A stretch of DNA of 64,000 bases from Streptomyces nodosus (GTDB taxonomy: Bacteria > Actinomycetota > Actinomycetes > Streptomycetales > Streptomycetaceae). Positions 17,729 through 25,156 of the stretch are shown here, in pieces (positions within the stretch are counted from its first letter, which is position 1; the number at the start of each line of letters is the position of its first letter). The notes below the pieces were generated by a model, which ran no database searches, was not told the DNA's origin, and saw only the letters and a list, made by a program, of their open reading frames with translations. Made by a program: the position numbers and the translations under genes. The stretch lies in assembly GCF_008704995.1 (NCBI RefSeq), contig NZ_CP023747.1, forward strand, positions 3,932,501-3,996,500. The letters are read 5' to 3'.

Positions 17729-19564
17729 CTACGGGCGCCAGGACGCCAGCAGGCCCTCGTAGACCTCGGCGTCGGTCAGCTCGCGCGGGGTCTCACCGGC
17801 GAGGAAGGCCGCGGTGTTGTCGGTCTTGAGCTTGCGGAGGTAGTCGAAGGCCTTGTTCTCCGGGTCCCCGAAGGCGACGAAGGAGAAGAAGACGTCCGGG
17901 TGGCTCTCCGCGGCGCCCGTGAGGGACTGGGTGGCCGGGGTCTTCGCGTCCGGCGCGCCGTCCGTCTGGAAGATCACCAGGGCGGGGTCCGACGACTCTC
18001 CGTGGTGGGCGAGCACCGATTCGACGGCCGCGTGGTAGCTGGTGCGGCCCATCCGGCCGAGGCCCGCGTGCAGGTCGTCGACCTTGTTCTGGTGTTCGGC
18101 GAGGGTCAGCTCCCCGGTGCCGTCCAGCTCGGTGGAGAAGAAGACGACGCGGACGGTCGCCTCCGGGTCGAGGTGGGCGGCGAGCGCGAGGGCCTGCTCG
18201 CCCAGGGCCTGGGTGGAGCCGTCCTTGTAGTACGGACGCATGGAGGCGGAGCGGTCCAGGACGAGATAGACCCTGGCCCGGGTGCCGGTGAGCTCGTACT
18301 TCTCCAGGGCGGCCGCCGCGGCCCGGTAGGCGGTGGCGAGACCGGGGGCGTGGGACTCGATCCGGGCGAGGGGGAGCGCGGGCTCTGTCGCCTGGGCGGC
18401 GGCTTCGGCGGATTTCGGGGCTTCGGCTGCTTCGGTGGCTTCGGAGGACTGGACGGGTTCGGCCGTCTTGGCCTCGCTGTCGCTGTCGTCGGCCGTCGCC
18501 GAGTCGTCGACGACCGGGGTGGCCTCGGGCTCGGGGGTTGCTTCGACCGTCGGCTCGGACTCGGGGGTGACGTCCGCGGCCGGCTCGGGGGCGGCGGTCT
18601 CGGCGTCGGGTTCCGGGGCCGTTGCCGTTTCGGCCTCGGGCTCCGGGGCCGACGTCGTTTCGGTTTCGGGCTTGGGCGCGGTCTCAGGCTCGTCGGCCGC
18701 CTCGGACACCGGCTCCGGCTCCGGGTCCTGTTCCGTTGCGGTCTCGGGCGCCGGCTCCGGCGTCTCGGCGGCGGGCTCGGGGGCCGTCTCGGCGATCGGC
18801 TCCGACTGGGGCGCCTGCTCGGGCGTCGCCTCCGCAGCGGCCTCGGGCTCGGAAACGGGTTCCGCCTCCGCCGCGGGCTCGGGCTTCTGCTCCGGCTGGG
18901 GAGCGCTGTCCGTGGCCGGCTCGGGCTCGGTGGCAGGGGCCGCCTCGGCAGCGGGCTCCGCGACAGGTGCGGTTTCGGGCTCAGGCGCTGCGTCCGCGGC
19001 GGGCTGCTGTGCCGGTTCGGCGGTGACATCCCCGGCCGGCTCGGGGGCTGCTTCGGCCACCGGTTCCGCATCAGGCTCGGAGGTGACGTCCGCGGCCGGC
19101 TCGGCCGCGGCGGCGGGCTCCGGCTCGGGAGCGACCTCGGCCACGGGCTCCGGCGCCTGTGCGGCCTCGGGCTCCGCCGTCTCCGTCACCGCGGCCGACG
19201 CCTCGGTCCCGGGCTTCGCCGCAACCGGCGTCCCGGGCTCCCCCTCGGTGGTCGCCTCGGTCGTGACCGGCGTCCCGGACTCCGGAGCCTCCGCCGCGTT
19301 CTGGTTCGGCGCGGCCTGCCTCGGCACGGTGACCTGGTCGAACGCCGCCGACACCAGGTCGTGTTCCTCCGCCTGGTCCGACGACTGCTGCGCCGGGATC
19401 TCGGGCCCGGTCGTCGTCGGCTCGGAGGACTCCGCGGCGGATGCTTCCGGCTCCGTCGCCGTCGCCTGCGCGGACGTCGACGTCTCCCGCGAAGGCTCCT
19501 CCTCGGCGGAGCGACCCTTGCGTGAGCGGCCGAACGCGTTCCGCAGGAGAGTGAGAATGCCCAT
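17729..19564 (-). CDS. TerF/TerY-like vWA domain protein with very long Pro/Glu/Ala-rich linker
   Basis: 611 residues from ATG 19564 (MGILTLLRNAFGRSRKGR), with GAAGGG upstream. Three parts are visible: a basic, possibly amphipathic N-terminus (1-20); about 370 residues dominated by Pro, Glu, Ala and Thr with irregular P-E-P-x-A-x-A units; and a C-terminal von Willebrand A domain (about 410-611) with an intact MIDAS: V-L-D-R-S-A-S-M, the Thr in R-T-S-Y-H-A-A-V and F-Q-T-D-G-A-P-D. The vWA domain is closest in style to the tellurite-resistance TerF/TerY group, which act in metal- or stress-response complexes at the membrane, but no ter genes are nearby. The linker would be extended and acidic. 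Confidence 0.8.
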   Translation of the reverse strand: MGILTLLRNAFGRSRKGRSAEEEPSRETSTSAQATATEPEASAAESSEPTTTGPEIPAQQSSDQAEEHDLVSAAFDQVTVPRQAAPNQNAAEAPESGTPVTTEATTEGEPGTPVAAKPGTEASAAVTETAEPEAAQAPEPVAEVAPEPEPAAAAEPAADVTSEPDAEPVAEAAPEPAGDVTAEPAQQPAADAAPEPETAPVAEPAAEAAPATEPEPATDSAPQPEQKPEPAAEAEPVSEPEAAAEATPEQAPQSEPIAETAPEPAAETPEPAPETATEQDPEPEPVSEAADEPETAPKPETETTSAPEPEAETATAPEPDAETAAPEPAADVTPESEPTVEATPEPEATPVVDDSATADDSDSEAKTAEPVQSSEATEAAEAPKSAEAAAQATEPALPLARIESHAPGLATAYRAAAAALEKYELTGTRARVYLVLDRSASMRPYYKDGSTQALGEQALALAAHLDPEATVRVVFFSTELDGTGELTLAEHQNKVDDLHAGLGRMGRTSYHAAVESVLAHHGESSDPALVIFQTDGAPDAKTPATQSLTGAAESHPDVFFSFVAFGDPENKAFDYLRKLKTDNTAAFLAGETPRELTDAEVYEGLLASWRP

Positions 19565-19813
19565 GTGCGCAACCCTTCGCATGAGTTGATGCCCGTCAAT
19601 CCCTGGCCAGGACGGACACGTAAGGTTAGCGGTCATAGACGACGATCTTGGGTAGGGTCCAAACATCGGAAGCACCCGATGTCAATACCGCGATTCGGCC
19701 GTCATCGAGTGTGCTGCCGCGCCGGTCGCCCCCGCGGTGTCGATCCCCGCCGCCCGCCGCCCCAACCGCCTTACGGATCCCCACGGTTCACCGACCGAGT
19801 GCCCCGCGTGCGC

Positions 19814-20827
19814 TCAGGCCGGGCGGCGCTCGTGGAGCGTGATGTCGACGAGAAGGGCCCGATGGTCGGTCCCGGAGATGTCCAGAAAGTGTCCCGAGTT
19901 CACGGAGAAGTCCCGGGAGAGCAGCACATGGTCGATCTGGGCGCCGAACTGCGGGGCGGTCCTGGCGGGCCAGGAGGGGGTACGGGATTTGCCGGCGAGG
20001 CGGGCGCCGTCCCGTAGACCGGTGTCGAGAATGCGACGGAAGGCGGCGTGGTCCTGGGTGGCGTTGAAGTCTCCGGCGAGCACCGTGGGGGCGCCCTCGC
20101 CGGCCGCCGCGTAGGCCCGCAGCTCCCCCAGTTCATGACGCCACGGCGCAAGTCGGCCGAGCACCGGGGCCATCGGGTGGGCGAGCTGGAGGCGTACGGC
20201 ATGGCCGCGGACATCGGCGACGGCGCCGGGCATGCCCATCCGGCCGGGCACCCCGGGCGCCGCCTTCAGCGGGAACCGGCTCAGGATGAGCGACCCGTCG
20301 GACCCGGACCCCTCCACGGCCTGCCGATAGGGGTAGGCGCCGGTGGCGCCGCCGAAGGCCTGCTCCAGCAGCGCGGAGCAGTGATGCTCGCACTCCTGCA
20401 CGAACACGATGTCGGGGCGTTCGCGGCGGATGGCGGGCACCAGGGACGCGGTGCCGCGGCCGTACTCCACATTGGAGGTCAGCACCCGGAACTCGGCGAG
20501 CGCGGTGCCGGTGGGGTCGTCGGACTTCCCGTACGGCTCGATGAACCAGACGAGCGCGGCGAGCACCAGGACGCCCCAGACCGTGCCGGTACGCCAGCGG
20601 GAGAGCAGGGCGAGCAGCAGGGCGAAGGCGGTGGGGGCGAGCAGCCAGGGCAGGAAGGCGAGCAGTTGCGGGACGGGGGTGGCCGCGTCGGTGTCGGCGG
20701 CGCGGCAGCCCACGACGACGCTCACCCCGGCGAGCAGCAGCCCGGCGCACCAGGCTCCCAGGATCCGCCCCCCGGAACTTCGCCGGGTCGGGGCCGGCCC
20801 GGTCCGTTCCGCGGTCGTCGTCGCCAT
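19814..20827 (-). CDS. Membrane-anchored endonuclease/exonuclease/phosphatase family protein
   Basis: 337 residues from ATG 20827. The N-terminus (about 20-95) contains three hydrophobic segments, so the catalytic domain probably faces outward or is held at the membrane. Residues of about 110-330 form an EEP-fold metal-dependent hydrolase: T-S-N-V-E-Y-G, I-V-F-V-Q-E-C-E-H-H, A-G-D-F-N-A-T-Q-D-H, I-D-H-V-L-L-S and G-T-D-H-R-A supply the expected metal and phosphate ligands. Substrates in this fold range from nucleic acids to phosphoinositides and sphingomyelin, so the substrate is open. It lies upstream of, and on the same strand as, the vWA gene but 249 bases away; I see no clear terminator between them. 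Confidence 0.85.
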   Translation of the reverse strand: MATTTAERTGPAPTRRSSGGRILGAWCAGLLLAGVSVVVGCRAADTDAATPVPQLLAFLPWLLAPTAFALLLALLSRWRTGTVWGVLVLAALVWFIEPYGKSDDPTGTALAEFRVLTSNVEYGRGTASLVPAIRRERPDIVFVQECEHHCSALLEQAFGGATGAYPYRQAVEGSGSDGSLILSRFPLKAAPGVPGRMGMPGAVADVRGHAVRLQLAHPMAPVLGRLAPWRHELGELRAYAAAGEGAPTVLAGDFNATQDHAAFRRILDTGLRDGARLAGKSRTPSWPARTAPQFGAQIDHVLLSRDFSVNSGHFLDISGTDHRALLVDITLHERRPA

Positions 20828-20981
20828 GTACCGCCGCCCTCCCCCTCGGTGGACCCGGTGTCCGAATCCTCCCTCGAAGACGGGAGTGGCGGGGAAATGG
20901 TTGCCAGTGGGAGCAGGAGCGGAGGCGGGACCGGGCGGACGAGGGCGGAGAGCCCCCGCCCCACGAGTACGGGTGATCGTG

Positions 20982-21890
20982 TCAGGCCTGGACGCTCGGC
21001 GCCTCGTCCGCCGGGACCTGCGCGGGCGCCCCGGATGCGCGCCGACGCCGTAGGAACATCCCGGTGAGCCAGGCCATCAGGGCGACCGTGAGCCCGAGCG
21101 CCATCAGCACCCAGCAGGCCGTCCGCAGCGTCCGGGTGAGCGCGTCGTAGACCGCGCCGGCCGCCGCTTCCGAGACGTCCGCCGGGAGGTCCCTCAGCGT
21201 CATCCGGCGGCCGACCGCGATCGCGACGCAGAGCACCGCCGCGCCCAGCGCGGTGCCGAGCCCGGTCGCCAGCACCGCACGGCGCCGGCACACGGCCACC
21301 AGGATGCCGGTCACAGCGAAGCCGACCGCCGCGACGGGCAGCCAGAAGCCGGTCACTTCGAGCACATGGAACCCCTTCCGGAGGTTGGTCAGGTCCTCCG
21401 ACTGCAGCAGCGTGATCTCCGTGTGCGCGACCGGGATACGGCCCGCGAACGGCACATGATCGTCGGCGAGTTGACGCTTCAGCCGCTCGGTGGCGGGGGC
21501 CAGGTCGATGGTGACGGGGCGGTCGCCGTCCCCGCGCAGGGCACGCATCACGGCTTCATGGGCGGTGAGGTTCGCCGTGTCCCAGGCGGTGCGGAAGGCG
21601 TCGGTGGCGGTGAACGAACGGACCGCGTCATGGACGAAGGCATGCACCGAGCCCTTCAGCGGCTGCCCCACATGCACCTCGCGCATGATGCCGTCGGTGA
21701 CCGCGGCGGCGATGGCCTCCCGGACCTCGGCGTCCGCGGCGAGCGGGGCGGTGGTGGCGGTGTAGCGGGCGCGGTCCTCGATGCCGTACTTCGCCCATGA
21801 GGCGAGCACACCGAGCGGCGCGAGCAGACACGCGATGCCGATCAGCAGCACGGAGAGCACGGTGCGGACGGTGCGGACGCGTCGGGACAC
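20982..21890 (-). CDS. Integral membrane protein of unknown function
   Basis: 302 residues from ATG 21890. One membrane helix near residues 10-32 is followed by about 140 residues of soluble, helical, probably extracytoplasmic sequence (A-D-A-E-V-R-E-A-I, F-V-H-D-A-V-R-S-F), then three more helices at about 183-203, 208-228 and 255-278, and a short basic tail. The topology of one helix, a large external domain and a helix bundle resembles many streptomycete membrane proteins of unknown role. I do not recognise a family. It is 154 bases upstream of the endonuclease-like gene on the same strand. Confidence 0.7.
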   Translation of the reverse strand: MSRRVRTVRTVLSVLLIGIACLLAPLGVLASWAKYGIEDRARYTATTAPLAADAEVREAIAAAVTDGIMREVHVGQPLKGSVHAFVHDAVRSFTATDAFRTAWDTANLTAHEAVMRALRGDGDRPVTIDLAPATERLKRQLADDHVPFAGRIPVAHTEITLLQSEDLTNLRKGFHVLEVTGFWLPVAAVGFAVTGILVAVCRRRAVLATGLGTALGAAVLCVAIAVGRRMTLRDLPADVSEAAAGAVYDALTRTLRTACWVLMALGLTVALMAWLTGMFLRRRRASGAPAQVPADEAPSVQA

Positions 21891-22270
21891 GTCCTCAGCG
21901 AAACGTGCCCCCGGACGATCGGCGAGTCATCGGCCTGCACATGGGTGGATATGACGATCCGACGGGTGACAGATCGTAGGAATGGGTGCCGGAGTGGGGC
22001 GTGCGGACGGGCCGTCCCCGGCCCCGAGGCGTGGCCCCGACCGCGGCGGCGGGTCCCGGTGGCCGTGCTCTCCGGTGGAGGGTTCACCGGAACGGGTGTT
22101 ATCTGGTGGTGGGGAGAGCAGATTCCGGCTACTCGACCGGCTCCCGGGAGCGGATCCCGGGTGACGGGGTGAGTGAGGGAGACGCATGAGACCCCGGTGC
22201 CGGCGGGAGCCGACGACCGGGGTCTTGTGCGCCGGAGGGCCGGAGGGCCGGAGGGCGGTCCGGCGCCGGG
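21891..22270. other. 380-base intergenic region without a gene
   Basis: It lies between two minus-strand membrane protein genes. The right part holds the hairpin at 22189-22225 and a GGAGGGCC-type triple repeat at about 22234-22257. The left part (21930-22130) contains several small dyads, for example TCCGGTG and CACCGGA around 22070-22092, and should contain the promoter of the gene starting at 21890. The short open frames here have no recognisable features. Confidence 0.6.
22189..22225 (-). terminator. Terminator-like hairpin after the 22271-22744 gene
   Basis: Arms AGACCCCGGT at 22189-22198 and ACCGGGGTCT at 22216-22225, perfect 10 bases. The loop contains a further GCCGGC/GCCG pairing. 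It is about 45 bases downstream of the minus-strand stop at 22271. Confidence 0.65.
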
Positions 22271-22744
22271 TCAGCCGGGCGACCGGAGGTCCCCCCGTTG
22301 TTCGTGGCCGTAGTAGCGGTAGTAGTCGAACACGAAGGCGGCCACCGCGAGCGCGATCGAGATGCCGGCGGCGCGCAGCACGCTGTGGCCGGTCTGGCTG
22401 TAGAGGAAGCCGAACGCGATGCCCGTGAACACCGCCCACAGCAGCGCCCGTCGCACCCGTGGCAGGCGCGGGGCGATCGTCAGCAGGGCGATGCACAGCA
22501 CCGCGAACACGATCGCGCACACAAAACCGAACAGCAGGTTCCCGCCGGTGATGGCGCCGCCGGCACGTCTGATCCCCGCGGCCCAGAGGCCGTAGAGGAG
22601 CCCGAGGGCGATGGGCAGCACGATCCGTGCGATCGAGTGCACACGCCGGTCGAAGACCTCGGGCGGGCGCGGGATCTCGACGGTCGTACGCGGCCGTCCG
22701 ACGGGTTCGCGCGATGTCCCTGGCACAGGTGCCGCATGGCTCAT
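22271..22744 (-). CDS. Small four-helix membrane protein, unknown function
   Basis: 157 residues from ATG 22744, supported by GAGAGGAG seven bases upstream. The first 45 residues are hydrophilic and Pro/Arg-rich. Four hydrophobic segments follow at about 50-70, 78-100, 105-120 and 125-145, the last ending in an aromatic cluster F-D-Y-Y-R-Y-Y. There are no catalytic motifs. It is divergent from the NAD(P)-binding protein at 22849 with 104 bases between. No family recognised. Confidence 0.7.
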   Translation of the reverse strand: MSHAAPVPGTSREPVGRPRTTVEIPRPPEVFDRRVHSIARIVLPIALGLLYGLWAAGIRRAGGAITGGNLLFGFVCAIVFAVLCIALLTIAPRLPRVRRALLWAVFTGIAFGFLYSQTGHSVLRAAGISIALAVAAFVFDYYRYYGHEQRGDLRSPG

Positions 22745-22848
22745 GGGAACACTCCTCTCTCCCGGCCCCCGCACTCCAGCGCACACCTGACCGGGGCCTC
22801 GGGCAAGTCGGGATGCGGGGCCCGCGGGGCCGTGTTTCGCTGGGGCTC

Positions 22849-23484
22849 ATGAGGATCGTGCTGTTCGGGGCGACGGGAATGGTGGGCAGTCGGATCGCCG
22901 CGGAGGCCAGACAGCGCGGGCACCGGGTCACGGCCGTGAGCCGCTCCGGCCGTTCCCCCGTGCCCGGGGTGACCGCCGCCGCGGCGGACGCCTCGGACCC
23001 GGCCGCGACCGCCGCGCTGGCGACGGGGGCGCACGCGGTGGTGAGCGCCTGCGCGCCGCCCCGGGACGGCTCGGACCCGGAACAGCCCTTTCTCGCCCTC
23101 AACCGCGCCCTCGCCCAGGGCGTGCGGGAGAGCGGGGTGCGACGGCTCCTGGTGGTCGGCGGCGCGGGGAGCCTGGAGGCGGCCCCCGGGCGGCAACTGT
23201 GCGACCAGCCCGGTTTCCCGGAGAAGTACCGGGCCGAGGCGCTCGCCCACCGCACGGTCCTGGAGTTCTACCGCACGGTCGACGACCTGGACTGGACCTA
23301 TGTCTCCCCCGCCGCCGAGATCGGCCCCGGCGAGCGCACCGGCCGCTTCCGGGTGGACGACGACCGGCTGCTCACCGACGCGCACGGCGACAGCCGGATC
23401 AGCGCCGAGGACTTCGCGGTCGCATGCGTCGACGAACTGGAGCAGGACACGCACCCGCGTGCCCGGATGTCGGTCGCGTACTGA
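22849..23484 (+). CDS. NAD(P)-binding oxidoreductase, atypical SDR/NmrA-like
   Basis: 211 residues from ATG 22849. A Rossmann nucleotide-binding start M-R-I-V-L-F-G-A-T-G-M-V-G-S-R-I is present at the N-terminus, followed by V-S-R-S-G-R (preference for NADPH is plausible) and L-L-V-V-G-G-A-G-S-L near residue 100. It has no Tyr-x-x-x-Lys catalytic pair of classical SDRs, so it belongs with NmrA/BVR-B-like flavin or quinone reductases or redox sensors. Length is normal for that group. The plus-strand phosphatase gene begins 74 bases later, so the two may be co-transcribed. Confidence 0.85.
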   Translation: MRIVLFGATGMVGSRIAAEARQRGHRVTAVSRSGRSPVPGVTAAAADASDPAATAALATGAHAVVSACAPPRDGSDPEQPFLALNRALAQGVRESGVRRLLVVGGAGSLEAAPGRQLCDQPGFPEKYRAEALAHRTVLEFYRTVDDLDWTYVSPAAEIGPGERTGRFRVDDDRLLTDAHGDSRISAEDFAVACVDELEQDTHPRARMSVAY

Positions 23485-23558
23485 CGGCGGAACCGGTGCC
23501 CACCGAGCGATCACCCGACGAACGGCCGGAAGGGGGCCGGGGGAAGGAGGCCGGGATC

Positions 23559-25013
23559 GTGCGCCGGTGGCGAGGTCTCCTGCGACACGGCCGTCCGGAC
23601 CGCGGGCCACTGCGCCGACGCCCGCTGCGGCACGGTCTTGCGCACCGCGGTCCCGGGCCCGCCGCCCTCGGGGCCTCGTTCTCCGACCCCTCCGACCCCT
23701 CCGACCCCTTCACCTCCGACGAGGCGCCGGGCGGCACCTCCGCCCCCGGGCCGCTGCCCGCCGTCTCCGTGCCCGACGAGTCCGTGCTGGGCGGTCCGGA
23801 CGAGACCGGCCGGGCCGTTCCGCGCGGCTCCGTACGGGGCGGGCCCGCAGGACCCGGGCACGACCGGCACCCCCTGACCGCGGGCGCCGACACCCTGCCG
23901 GAGCGGCACCGGCTCCTGACCCTGCGCGGGCACAGCGTCGCCTGGGTGCCGCCGCTCGTTCTGCTGCTCGCCATCGCGGTGCTCGACTGGAACACCACCA
24001 GCGAGTTCCGGACCCTCTCCTGGGTCGTGCTCGTGCCCGGAATCGCCGCCGCGATCTGCGGGCTGCGCGCCACGCTCGTCATCGCGGTCCTGGCCGTCCT
24101 CACCTTCGAACTGGAGGACCGTGCCTGGCCGTACCAGTTCCGGACCGGGGTGCCGGACTTCATCCTGGTCGTGGTGGGCAGCGCGCTCGCCGTGACGGCC
24201 TGCGCGGTCCGGGTGCGCGGCGAGCGGCGCATGCTGCACATGCAGAACGTCGTCGACACCACCCGGCGTGCGGTACTGCGTCCGCTGCCGGCCGGCTGGG
24301 GCGGTCTCGACCATGCGGCGGTCTATCTCGCCGCGGACAGCGTCGCCCGGGTGGGCGGCGACTTCTACGACATCCAGCCCGGCCCGCAGGGGGCCCGGGT
24401 GCTGATCGGCGATGTCCAGGGCAAGGGTCTGGGCGCCGTCGCCGCCGCCTCGGCGCTGCTCGGCACCTTCCGTGAGGCGGCCTATCACGAACCCCTGCTC
24501 ACCACGGTCGCCGAGCGGCTGGAGAGCCGGATGCGGCGCCATGTGCGCTACGCCGCCGAGATCGGCCGCTCCGACCAGGAACGCTTCGCCACCGCCGTGC
24601 TGGTCGGCTTCTCGCCGCACGGCTCCCCCTGGGTGGAGGTGATCAACTTCGGGCACGAGCCGCCCCTGGTGGTCGCCCCCGACGGCGTACGGTCCCTGCC
24701 GCTGGGCGGCGGACTCCCGCTGGGCCTGGGCAGCCTGGGCGACGGGCTGCCGCCGCCGCTGCGCATGCCGCTCGCGGACGACGAGACGCTGCTGCTGGTC
24801 ACGGACGGGGTGTCCGAGACACGGGACGGCAAGGGGGAGTTCTTTCCGCTGCGGGAGCGGGTGGCGCGGGCGCTGGCCGAGGACCCGCGGGTCGTCGAGC
24901 CCGGACGGCTGGTGCGCTGCGTCCGGGACGGCACGCTGCGCCACTGCGGGGGCCATCTCGCGGACGACACGACGATCTTCGCGGTACGGCGCCGCCCGGT
25001 ACGGGCACGCTGA
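23559..25013 (+). CDS. Membrane-anchored SpoIIE-family PP2C phosphatase
   Basis: 484 residues from GTG 23559, chosen because AAGGAGG at 23544-23550 lies eight bases upstream. The first 125 residues are a disordered Pro/Asp/Ser/Arg-rich region. Two or three membrane helices follow (about 133-150, 158-185, 200-218), then the SpoIIE phosphatase domain (about 255-480) with V-G-G-D-F-Y-D-I, I-G-D-V-Q-G-K-G, and L-L-L-V-T-D-G-V-S-E metal-binding motifs. It probably dephosphorylates an anti-anti-sigma protein at the membrane; no substrate gene is adjacent. It is distinct from the larger phosphatase at 11446-13737 in lacking PAS, GAF and ATPase domains. Confidence 0.88.
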   Translation: MRRWRGLLRHGRPDRGPLRRRPLRHGLAHRGPGPAALGASFSDPSDPSDPFTSDEAPGGTSAPGPLPAVSVPDESVLGGPDETGRAVPRGSVRGGPAGPGHDRHPLTAGADTLPERHRLLTLRGHSVAWVPPLVLLLAIAVLDWNTTSEFRTLSWVVLVPGIAAAICGLRATLVIAVLAVLTFELEDRAWPYQFRTGVPDFILVVVGSALAVTACAVRVRGERRMLHMQNVVDTTRRAVLRPLPAGWGGLDHAAVYLAADSVARVGGDFYDIQPGPQGARVLIGDVQGKGLGAVAAASALLGTFREAAYHEPLLTTVAERLESRMRRHVRYAAEIGRSDQERFATAVLVGFSPHGSPWVEVINFGHEPPLVVAPDGVRSLPLGGGLPLGLGSLGDGLPPPLRMPLADDETLLLVTDGVSETRDGKGEFFPLRERVARALAEDPRVVEPGRLVRCVRDGTLRHCGGHLADDTTIFAVRRRPVRAR

Positions 25014-25156
25014 GCCGCCTTCCCCGGCCGCGAACAGGCCGTTCCGTGTGAACGCCGTGCGAGGAGACCGTGAGAGGGCGTTTGCGCTTCTTCCGCCTCC
25101 TTTGCAGGCGCAGCCGTTACCGTGCTGACGTACCTGATCGAGCGGGGGAGGGAACG

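Noticed and set aside
17711..19525. 604-codon Gly/Arg/Leu-rich frame on the plus strand
   Set aside because: Reverse reading of the Pro/Glu/Ala-rich linker of the vWA gene. Its apparent G-L-R repeats come from the repetitive coding strand.
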